DNA from: Enterovibrio sp051650965 | GTDB taxonomy: Bacteria; Pseudomonadota; Gammaproteobacteria; Enterobacterales; Vibrionaceae | Reading direction: 5' to 3' | Assembly (NCBI GenBank): GCA_051650965.1 | Contig: JBOFRL010000018.1 | Span: 1-64,000, forward strand | Length of the DNA stretch: 64,000 bases | Part shown: positions 17,431-24,871 of the stretch, in pieces | Position numbering within the stretch: the first letter of the stretch is position 1 | Layout of the letters: each line of letters opens with the position of its first letter | Notes under the pieces: generated by a model | Seen by the model: the letters and a program-made list of their open reading frames with translations, nothing else | The model's database searches: none | Told to the model about the DNA's origin: nothing | Position numbers and translations under genes: made by a program

Positions 17431-18216
17431 TTAGCAGATACAAGGCACTCCGCTGTGGAATCTAAATTCAGGATCAGGCGCTTGAATAAGGCTTGCTTCT
17501 TTTTTCCCAATGAAATCAATTCGTTCTTTAAGCTCTTTTTCACTACAAACTAAAGAGGCCAGTTGCAAATAATCTTGGTAGTGACGCGCCTCAGAGTTAA
17601 GCAGTGAAATATAAAAATTTTGCAGTTTTTCGTCCAAAAACGGCGCGAGCTTTGCGAAACGCTCGCAAGAGCGCGCTTCGATATAAGCGCCAATAATGAG
17701 TTTGTCGACGAGCGTTGCCGGTTCGTGCGTGCGCACCACTGACATTAAATTTTTCGCGTAGCGGCCGGCGCTTAAATGCTTATAAGCGATAGCTCTTTCG
17801 TTCATGATGGCGATTACTTGCTCAAAATGGTGAAATTCTTCTTTTATCAAACGGATCATTTTTTTGATCAAAGGGTTAGCAACAGCAAGATCTTTTTCCG
17901 TCGTAACCGTAGGCGTGGGCAATTCATTTTTTTTCAACGAATTAAGGTTGTCGAATTGCTTGCGATAAACAAAGTCTTCATAAGGTTTTGCCCAGTCGAG
18001 CAACGCTTTAGCACTTTTTTCGTCAGCTGCGTATTTGCGCACTAACCACATCGCGGTTTGACTGGCTTTCAGCTCACAGTTTGCATGATCGCGCAGTAAA
18101 ATAGCTAAGTTTTCAGGACGTTTCGCCTGCTCTATCCAGCTATCTGGAGTTTGGCAATGTAAAAATTCATGCACCGGTTCTAAAACCTTAAACTGCTCGA
18201 TTTGTGACTTTTGCAT
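17431..18216 (-). CDS. miaE: tRNA-(ms2io6A37)-hydroxylase
   Basis: MiaE is a non-haem diiron monooxygenase that hydroxylates the isopentenyl side chain of ms2i6A37 in tRNA. The four-helix metal site is visible as HANCELKAS, KEEFHHFEQV, EARSCERF and NSEARHYQDYL, giving the expected pairs of Glu/ExxH ligands. The 261-aa length fits the family. It faces away from the chitinase gene. MiaE is absent from E. coli but present in Salmonella, vibrios, aeromonads and pseudomonads. Confidence 0.9.
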   Translation of the reverse strand: MQKSQIEQFKVLEPVHEFLHCQTPDSWIEQAKRPENLAILLRDHANCELKASQTAMWLVRKYAADEKSAKALLDWAKPYEDFVYRKQFDNLNSLKKNELPTPTVTTEKDLAVANPLIKKMIRLIKEEFHHFEQVIAIMNERAIAYKHLSAGRYAKNLMSVVRTHEPATLVDKLIIGAYIEARSCERFAKLAPFLDEKLQNFYISLLNSEARHYQDYLQLASLVCSEKELKERIDFIGKKEASLIQAPDPEFRFHSGVPCIC

Positions 18217-18540
18217 ATGAATATTCTGAAGTTATTAACAAAAAGAAGCGCAATTATACAAATAATCATGCGGATCTCAGCTGCGTTTTTGCCACGCACC
18301 ACTGCGTTTAAGAATGAAAATAAATAAAAAGAAAATATTAATCATCTCATTCATAACACACTGAAGAATACTTCTTTTTTCTACGCTAGGAGAGTCTTAC
18401 AGGAACTTCCCCTGTAAATTTTGTAAGTGGTTGTCTCAGTGATGACGCGTGTTTTATAAATGATTGCCCTAGCATTAGAGGCAGTTAGTTGTTGTGAGCA
18501 ACATAAATAATATTTCCCATCAGCAAAAGAGAGTGCATTA
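18217..18540. other. Divergent intergenic region between miaE and the chitinase
   Basis: 324 bp that should carry promoters for both genes. The only clear element is the inverted repeat at 18397-18417. AGAG at 18530-18533 may be the chitinase ribosome site. No gene is seen. Confidence 0.5.
18397..18417. promoter_or_regulatory. Inverted repeat upstream of the chitinase gene
   Basis: TTACAGG-N7-CCTGTAA is perfect, 21 bp long, and lies about 123 bp before the ATG. It has operator-like symmetry. The regulator is unknown. Confidence 0.45.
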
Positions 18541-21189
18541 ATGACAAACAGAACATACATAAAGCGATCTGTTATCGCTGTGCTGATCAATGGTCTGCTT
18601 TTTAGCAATCTTGCTCTAGCTGCTCCTCCAGGAAAACCAAGCCTTGGTTCAAATCTCACTTTCTCTCCAGTAATGGTCGATAGAGATGCTGTTGCTTACG
18701 AAAAATTATTCAAAGGAACAGGTGACGGTAATATTGAAGTCAAGTGGGATATCTGGAGTGGCGATGTAGGCCAAACAGCACGAATTTTATTTGATAATGA
18801 AGTCGTTTGGACAGGTAATGCTGCCAACAAGAGCGCTGCCTTTAAGTTTGATAAAGGCGGCAAATATACCATGATCGTTGAAATTGAAAATAACGATGGT
18901 GTTACGCGTTCAGATCCTGTCAGCGTAAGCATTGGCAGCACCGATGGCGCGCACTTAGCACCGCTAAAACATCAATGGACAGAAAACAACAAACCTTACA
19001 CAAACACTTCAGGTAAAATTGTTGGTACTTACTTTGTTGAATGGGGGATCTACGGAAGAGCCTACCCACTCACAAAAGCGCCACTTTCTAACCTAAACCG
19101 CCTGATCTATGGTTTTATTCCTATTTGTGGTGGTGACGGTATCAATGACTCATTAAAAACAATTTCAGGCTCATTTGAGTCGCTAATGAAAGCTTGTGAA
19201 GGCCGTGCAGACTTTAAAGTCGCTATCCACGACCCATGGGCTGCGGTAAACGTTGATCTTTCTGACTATCCACTTCCATATGACGCGCCAGTGCGCGGAA
19301 ACTATGCTATGTTGATGGCAGCAAAACAAGCGCATCCAGATCTAGTTGTCCTGCCATCAATCGGCGGCTGGACCTTGTCTGACCCATTCTTCTTTATGGA
19401 CGATGCGGCTAAGCGTAAAACTTTCATCGACTCAGTACGTGAGTTCTTGATCACGTGGAAATTCTGGGACGGTGTGGACGTCGACTTTGAATTCCCAGGC
19501 GGCGGCGGTGCTAACCCTAACCTAGGTAACAAAAATACCGATGGCGAACTCTATATCACCATTTTGCGTGAGCTTAGAGAGATGCTTGACGATTTAGGAA
19601 GAGAAAACGGACGTTACTATCAGCTGACCAGCGCCATCAGCGTGGGCTCTGATAAGATCAAAGTTATTGACTATGGCCGTGCACAGCAATACCTAGATAA
19701 TATCTATTTGATGTCTTATGACTTCTATGGTGCGTGGAGCAATACTGAACTTAATCACCAAACCGCATTGCATGCGTCAAGTGTAAACACTGAAGAGAAC
19801 GAATATTACACCTCTAGAGGTGTGGATCTTCTGCTCGCGCAAGGTGTTCCTGCAAGCAAGCTCGTAGTGGGTGCGGCAGCTTACGGCCGTGGCTGGACTG
19901 GCGTTACTGGTATTAAAGACGGCAACCCATTTACAGGAACGGCTTCAGGCCCAATCAAAGGCACTTGGGAGCCAGGCGTACTTGATTACCGTGACATCGT
20001 TAAAAACCACACCGGTGGCGATTGGCAAGATGGATACGATGAGCAAGCAGAAGCTCCTTACAAGTTCAAGCCTTCAACTGGTGAGCTCATCACTTATGAT
20101 GACGCGCGCTCAGTAAAAGCTAAAGCTCAGTATGTAATGGAAAAAGGCCTAGCGGGTATTTTCCACTGGGAAATGGATGGTGACAATGGCGATCTCATCA
20201 ATGCGATGCATGAAGGTCTAGGTGCTGGCAGTGGTGGTGGCTCTGAGCAACCAACAAACCGTCCACCAACAGCCAATGCAGGGCTTGATAAGAGCATTAT
20301 TGGCGCAGTTGAAGTTGCACTTGATGGTTCAAAATCAAGCGATCCAGAAGGCAGCGAACTCAAGTATGAGTGGACACAAACAGCCGGAACATCAGTTCAG
20401 ATCAGCAACGGAAAAACAGCTACAGCTTCTGCGATGATCCCTGAAGTGACTGCTGAAACACAATACACATTCAGCTTGAAAGTAACTGATAAAGAAGGGC
20501 TTTCAGCAACAGATACTGTTGTTGTGACCAACAAAGTGCCTTCAGGTAACGACGCTCCTACAGCAGTGTTGCCATCAACAACAAACGTTAATGAAAATGC
20601 ACAATTTACTGTCACAGTAAATGCACAAGACGCAAATGGTGATCCATTGCAATATCGTTGGGAAATCGATCCAGCATTCAAAATGACAGGTGGAAGCAAT
20701 GGCAATGCCGTTACTTTACAAGCACCTGCTGTTGATGCGGATACAGAGTACCCTGTTTCTGTCATCGTAAGTGATGGCCAAGCAGACGTTACTGCAACTG
20801 CGAAAATCAAAGTTAAAAATGTTGAACAAGCTGGCGGTGGCGAAACTGGCGGCGGCAGTGACAACGGTGGCTGTTCAAGCTCTGATGCCAATGCTGCAAA
20901 CTACCCAGCATGGGATGCAGGCACTGTTTACACCAATGAAACTGTTAGCCATAACGGATTAGTGTATCAAGCTAAATGGTGGGTACAAGGTTCAGAGCCA
21001 ACTCCATCTAACGAAGCTTGGGCATTGATGAGTACTGTTGAGTTACCTTGGGATCCAGCTGTTGCATATGACGGCAACAAACAAGTTAACCATAACGGTT
21101 CACGTTGGCAAGCACAGTGGTGGACACAAGGTGGTGAGCCAGGTGTTGACTCTGTATGGGTTAACGTAGGTCCTGCTACTTGTAACTGA
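18541..21189 (+). CDS. Secreted GH18 chitinase (ChiA-like) with PKD and chitin-binding modules
   Basis: A Sec signal peptide (1-~28, cleavage near LALA-AP) directs export. A ChitinaseA_N-like Ig domain (about 30-135) precedes the GH18 barrel (about 158-560). The catalytic motif is D310-G-V-D313-V-D315-F-E317, with E317 as acid/base, and MSYDFYGAW follows later. Two PKD-like domains (about 574-663 and 671-764) and two CBM5/12 chitin-binding modules (about 778-829 and 830-882, each with a WW-containing AKWW/AQWW core) complete the 882-aa protein. It hydrolyses chitin outside the cell. The second chitinase at 48448-51753 has a different domain order, so the two are not simple duplicates. Confidence 0.95.
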   Translation: MTNRTYIKRSVIAVLINGLLFSNLALAAPPGKPSLGSNLTFSPVMVDRDAVAYEKLFKGTGDGNIEVKWDIWSGDVGQTARILFDNEVVWTGNAANKSAAFKFDKGGKYTMIVEIENNDGVTRSDPVSVSIGSTDGAHLAPLKHQWTENNKPYTNTSGKIVGTYFVEWGIYGRAYPLTKAPLSNLNRLIYGFIPICGGDGINDSLKTISGSFESLMKACEGRADFKVAIHDPWAAVNVDLSDYPLPYDAPVRGNYAMLMAAKQAHPDLVVLPSIGGWTLSDPFFFMDDAAKRKTFIDSVREFLITWKFWDGVDVDFEFPGGGGANPNLGNKNTDGELYITILRELREMLDDLGRENGRYYQLTSAISVGSDKIKVIDYGRAQQYLDNIYLMSYDFYGAWSNTELNHQTALHASSVNTEENEYYTSRGVDLLLAQGVPASKLVVGAAAYGRGWTGVTGIKDGNPFTGTASGPIKGTWEPGVLDYRDIVKNHTGGDWQDGYDEQAEAPYKFKPSTGELITYDDARSVKAKAQYVMEKGLAGIFHWEMDGDNGDLINAMHEGLGAGSGGGSEQPTNRPPTANAGLDKSIIGAVEVALDGSKSSDPEGSELKYEWTQTAGTSVQISNGKTATASAMIPEVTAETQYTFSLKVTDKEGLSATDTVVVTNKVPSGNDAPTAVLPSTTNVNENAQFTVTVNAQDANGDPLQYRWEIDPAFKMTGGSNGNAVTLQAPAVDADTEYPVSVIVSDGQADVTATAKIKVKNVEQAGGGETGGGSDNGGCSSSDANAANYPAWDAGTVYTNETVSHNGLVYQAKWWVQGSEPTPSNEAWALMSTVELPWDPAVAYDGNKQVNHNGSRWQAQWWTQGGEPGVDSVWVNVGPATCN

Positions 21190-21543
21190 TTTAAAGTTAC
21201 ACCACTAAATGAAAGACTAAGGTAAGGCTTGCGCCTTACCTTTTTTCATGCGCTAAGTTCGGGTAAACCGCATTAACACACTCTGCCTATTTTCTCTTTG
21301 AAATGCCATTTAGGCCTGCTTGCGAGTGCCTTCAGCTCTCAAATTTTTGCTCAACTCGAAACGCAAAATCGGTGTGCAAACAGCAAAAAATTTTCCGCGG
21401 AATAAGTGCTTGAAAATTTTCTGCTGTAATTTATTGCGAAATCAAGATGCCTTTTGCTTGCGTACGCGATAGAATTTCCTGTCAATCCAATATCAAACAT
21501 GTGCTACTGCGTATGTAGCACCACTGTCAACTAGGAAATAGCT
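21190..21543. other. Intergenic and leader region before thrS
   Basis: 354 bp. It starts with the chitinase terminator. The rest is non-coding and ends with AGGAAATA before the thrS ATG. In E. coli the thrS leader folds into tRNA-like arms bound by ThrRS; I cannot confirm this from the sequence by eye. Confidence 0.5.
21221..21246 (+). terminator. Terminator after the chitinase gene
   Basis: GGTAAGGC-TTGC-GCCTTACC followed by six T: a textbook intrinsic terminator 31 bp after the stop codon. Confidence 0.92.
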
Positions 21544-23472
21544 ATGCCTATCATCACTCTTCCTGACGCAAGTCAGCGCGTTTTTGAACACCCCGTTTCT
21601 ACTTTTGACGTCGCTCAAGCCATTGGGCCTGGCCTTGCAAACGCTTGTATTGCCGGCCGCGTGAATGGTGTGCGCGTTGACGCCTGTGATCTTATTACCC
21701 ATGATGCCACGCTTGAGATCATCACGGCAAAAGAGGCCGACGGCCTTGAGATCATCCGTCACTCCTGCGCGCACTTGCTTGGCCATGCGATAAAGCAGCT
21801 CTATCCAAATGTGAAAATGGCGATAGGCCCAACCATCGATAACGGCTTTTATTACGATGTTGATTTAGAGCAGCCGCTTAGCCAAGACGATCTGCAGGCG
21901 ATTGAGCAACGCATGCATGAGCTTGCTAAAACTAAATATCGCGTGATCAAGAAAAAAGTGAGCTGGCAAGAAGCGCGTGATACGTTTATGGCGCGTGATG
22001 AAAGCTACAAAATGGCTATTTTGGATGAAAATGTGGCGCGCGATGATTCGCCGGCACTTTATCATCATGAAGAATACATCGATATGTGCCGCGGCCCGCA
22101 TGTGCCTAACATGGGCTTTTGCCAGCATTTTGCGCTGCTGAGCGTCGCGGGTGCCTACTGGCGCGGTGACAGCAAAAACAAAATGTTACAGCGCATTTAC
22201 GGCACCGCGTTTGCGGATAAAAAAGAGCTAAAAGCGTATCTTAAGCACCTTGAAGAAGCGGTAAAACGCGACCACCGCCGTCTTGGCAAGCAGCTTGATC
22301 TCTACCACATGCAGCAAGAAGCGCCGGGGATGGTTTTTTGGCATCACAACGGCTGGGTGATTTTCCGCGAGCTTGAGCAATTTATCCGTGGCAAGCTGCG
22401 CGAATATAATTATCAAGAAGTTAAAGGGCCTTTGATCATGGACCGCATCCTGTGGGAGCGCTCTGGACACTGGGACAAATACGCGGAGTACATGTTTACA
22501 ACCCAGTCAGAAAACCGTGAATACGCGTTAAAGCCGATGAACTGCCCAGGCCATGTGCAAATTTTCAATCAGGGCCTTAAGTCTTACCGCGATCTTCCTT
22601 TGCGCATGGCCGAGTTTGGCAGCTGCCACCGCAATGAGCCTTCTGGCGCGCTGCATGGCCTGATGCGCGTGCGCGGCTTTACTCAAGATGACGCCCACAT
22701 TTTTTGTACGCCGGAGCAGGTGCAACAAGAGGTTACCTCGTGCATCAGCATGGTATACGACATTTATAAAATCTTTGGCTTTGACGAGATTGTTGTTAAG
22801 CTTTCAACTCGCCCAGAAAAGCGCGTTGGCTCAGAGGAGATGTGGGATCGCGCCGAAAAAGCACTCATCGAAGCATTGCAGTCAATGGGGATAGCTTTTG
22901 AGATCTTAAGCGGAGAGGGTGCGTTTTATGGGCCTAAAATTGAATTTACCTTATATGATTGTTTAGATCGTGCTTGGCAATGTGGTACAGTGCAGCTTGA
23001 TTTTGCGCTTCCGGAGCGTTTATCAGCCACTTATGTCGGTGAAGACAACGAACGCCACATTCCGGTTATGATCCACCGCGCGATTTTAGGTTCAATTGAA
23101 CGCTTCATCGGTATTTTGATTGAAGAGTACGCCGGATCATTCCCAACTTGGCTCGCACCAGAACAAGCCGTTGTTATTAATATCACCGACAATCAAGCCG
23201 GTTATGCTGAACAAATTGCGAAAAAATTGCAAAAGGCAGGATTTAGAGCCTCAGCAGACTTGAGAAACGAAAAGATTGGCTTTAAAATCCGCGAACACAC
23301 TTTAAAGCGCGTGCCTTACATGCTGGTGTGCGGCGACCAAGAAATGGAAGCTGGCGAAATTGCTGTGCGTACGCGCAAAGGTAAAGACTTGGGCAGATAT
23401 AAGCTAGATGCGTTCATCGCTCTATTAGAGAACGAAGTCTCTGCTCGGTCACTCAATATTTTGGAGGAATAA
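21544..23472 (+). CDS. thrS: Threonyl-tRNA synthetase
   Basis: This class II synthetase charges tRNA-Thr. It has an N-terminal TGS-like domain (1-~60) and an editing domain with the zinc motif HSCAHLLGHA (near 72-81). The catalytic core includes MNCPGHVQIF and the class II motifs FGSCHRNEPSGALHGLMRVRGF and an SIERFIG stretch. The C-terminal anticodon-binding domain begins near residue 540. Length is 642 aa, the same as E. coli. It is first in the thrS-infC-rpmI-rplT operon. AGGAAATA precedes the ATG. Confidence 0.98.
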   Translation: MPIITLPDASQRVFEHPVSTFDVAQAIGPGLANACIAGRVNGVRVDACDLITHDATLEIITAKEADGLEIIRHSCAHLLGHAIKQLYPNVKMAIGPTIDNGFYYDVDLEQPLSQDDLQAIEQRMHELAKTKYRVIKKKVSWQEARDTFMARDESYKMAILDENVARDDSPALYHHEEYIDMCRGPHVPNMGFCQHFALLSVAGAYWRGDSKNKMLQRIYGTAFADKKELKAYLKHLEEAVKRDHRRLGKQLDLYHMQQEAPGMVFWHHNGWVIFRELEQFIRGKLREYNYQEVKGPLIMDRILWERSGHWDKYAEYMFTTQSENREYALKPMNCPGHVQIFNQGLKSYRDLPLRMAEFGSCHRNEPSGALHGLMRVRGFTQDDAHIFCTPEQVQQEVTSCISMVYDIYKIFGFDEIVVKLSTRPEKRVGSEEMWDRAEKALIEALQSMGIAFEILSGEGAFYGPKIEFTLYDCLDRAWQCGTVQLDFALPERLSATYVGEDNERHIPVMIHRAILGSIERFIGILIEEYAGSFPTWLAPEQAVVINITDNQAGYAEQIAKKLQKAGFRASADLRNEKIGFKIREHTLKRVPYMLVCGDQEMEAGEIAVRTRKGKDLGRYKLDAFIALLENEVSARSLNILEE

Positions 23473-23476
23473 GGTT

Positions 23477-24022
23477 ATTAAAGGCGCAAGAAAAGCCCCG
23501 ATAAAACAGAATGCTCACCGTCTCAACGATGAAATTCGCGGTGTACGCGAGGTACGGTTAAGTGGCGTTGATGGTGAGCAACTGGGTATTGTCTCTTTAG
23601 CTGAAGCACTTAAAGCTGCGGAAGAGGCTGGTGTTGATCTGGTTGAAATCAGTCCTAATGCTGAACCGCCCGTTTGCCGGATCATGGATTACGGCAAATT
23701 CCTCTACGAGAAAAGTAAATCTCAAAAAGAGCAAAAGAAAAAGCAAAAGGTCATTCAGGTTAAGGAAATTAAGTTCCGACCTGGTACAGATATAGGCGAC
23801 TATCAGGTAAAACTACGCAACCTGATTCGCTTTATAGAAGAGGGTAACAAAGTCAAGGTCACCGTACGGTTTCGTGGTCGCGAAATGGCGCACCAAGATA
23901 TCGGCGTTGATGTCCTGCACCGCTTGAAAGAAGATACCGAAGAACTTGCAGTGGTAGAAAGCTTTCCAGCGCGAATTGAAGGGCGTCAAATGATCATGAT
24001 GCTGGCCCCAAAGAAGAAGTGA
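23477..24022 (+). CDS. infC: Translation initiation factor IF-3, AUU start
   Basis: IF-3 keeps 30S subunits free and proof-reads start codons. The true start is ATT at 23477-23479, not the internal ATG at 23684. From ATT the frame reads IKGARKAPIKQNAHRLNDEI and continues through the whole conserved N-domain (EQLGIVSLAEA, GVDLVEISPNAEPPVCRIMDYGKF) into the C-domain, giving 181 aa (E. coli 180). GGAGG (23463-23467) inside the thrS end and AAGG (23471-23474) supply the ribosome site. IF-3 rejects its own AUU start when abundant, the known autoregulation in enteric bacteria. It begins 4 bp after the thrS stop. Confidence 0.96.
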   Translation: MKGARKAPIKQNAHRLNDEIRGVREVRLSGVDGEQLGIVSLAEALKAAEEAGVDLVEISPNAEPPVCRIMDYGKFLYEKSKSQKEQKKKQKVIQVKEIKFRPGTDIGDYQVKLRNLIRFIEEGNKVKVTVRFRGREMAHQDIGVDVLHRLKEDTEELAVVESFPARIEGRQMIMMLAPKKK

Positions 24023-24037
24023 TTGCGGCCTTCAAGC

Positions 24038-24068
24038 AGCTACTGTGGCGCTTTGCGGCATAGTAGCT
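24038..24068 (+). promoter_or_regulatory. Long hairpin in the infC-rpmI gap
   Basis: AGCTACT (24038-24044) and AGTAGCT (24062-24068) pair. The stem extends inward through GTG/CAT (with a G-U pair) and CGC/GCG to a short T loop, with a single G-G mismatch. No T tract follows. In E. coli, L20 represses rpmI-rplT by binding structured RNA before and within this region; that this hairpin serves the same role is inference. Confidence 0.5.
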
Positions 24069-24112
24069 CGCCAAATCACATTTATTAATGCAACAATGCG
24101 GAGTTGTTCATC

Positions 24113-24307
24113 ATGCCTAAGATGAAAGCGAACAAAGGCGCAGCTAAGCGCTTTAAAAAAACAGCCGGTGGCTTTAAGTTTAAGCACGCAACCAAGCGTC
24201 ACATCCTTACTAAGCGTACGACTAAGAACAAGCGTCAACTACGTCCAAATGCAATTTTGCCGAAGTGCGAAATCGCAGCTGTAGCACGTATGCTTCCATA
24301 CGCATAA
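24113..24307 (+). CDS. rpmI: 50S ribosomal protein L35
   Basis: This is a 64-aa, very basic protein matching bacterial L35 (MPKMKANKGAAKRFKKT ... RHILTK ... RPNAIL ... LPYA). The start is the ATG at 24113, because MPKMK is the conserved N-terminus; an in-frame start nine bases earlier would add three non-conserved residues. GGAG lies about 12 bases upstream. It is the third gene of the operon. Confidence 0.97.
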   Translation: MPKMKANKGAAKRFKKTAGGFKFKHATKRHILTKRTTKNKRQLRPNAILPKCEIAAVARMLPYA

Positions 24308-24351
24308 TTTTTCTTAGTTTTTAACGTAACGATTTTAGTAGGAGTGCCATT

Positions 24352-24705
24352 ATGGCTCGTGTAAAACGTGGTGTTCAGGCTCGTGCCCGTCACAAGAAAG
24401 TTCTAAAGCAAGCAAAAGGTTACTACGGTGCACGTTCACGTGTTTATCGCGTAGCGTTCCAAGCAGTTGTTAAAGCCGGTCAATACGCATACCGTGACCG
24501 CCGTCAGAAGAAGCGTCAATTCCGCCAATTGTGGATTGCACGTATCAATGCGGCAGCGCGTCAAAATGGTATGTCTTACAGCCGTTTTATCAATGGTTTG
24601 AAAAAGGCATCTATCGAGATCGATCGTAAAATTCTGGCTGACATCGCAGTTTTTGACAAAGCAGCATTTGCTGTTTTAGTTGAAAAATCAAAAAGCAGCT
24701 TGTAA
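24352..24705 (+). CDS. rplT: 50S ribosomal protein L20
   Basis: L20 is a 117-aa 23S rRNA-binding assembly protein with the conserved MARVKRG start, the basic N-terminal tail (RARHKKVLKQAKGYYGARSR) and a C-terminal globular part (NGMSYSRFINGLKK). In relatives it also represses its own operon. AGGAG precedes the ATG. The operon ends here at a strong terminator; pheST, which follows in E. coli, is absent and an accessory segment begins instead. Confidence 0.98.
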   Translation: MARVKRGVQARARHKKVLKQAKGYYGARSRVYRVAFQAVVKAGQYAYRDRRQKKRQFRQLWIARINAAARQNGMSYSRFINGLKKASIEIDRKILADIAVFDKAAFAVLVEKSKSSL

Positions 24706-24740
24706 TTTTGCATCAATTTTGTTGCTAAACGAATAAAAGA

Positions 24741-24765
24741 AAAGGAGCATCTGCTCCTTTTTTTT
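24741..24765 (+). terminator. Terminator of the thrS-infC-rpmI-rplT operon
   Basis: AAAGGAGCA-TC-TGCTCCTTT with the T run continuing to 24765; it lies 36 bp after rplT. Confidence 0.92.
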
Positions 24766-24871
24766 AACCCTTCTATCACAGTGATTTATCGTCATTTTTT
24801 TTTATTTCACAGCAAGCCTGCGCATTTTCTGAGTAAACTAACAGATATTTCTCTTTGTTTAGGTTTTTCTG

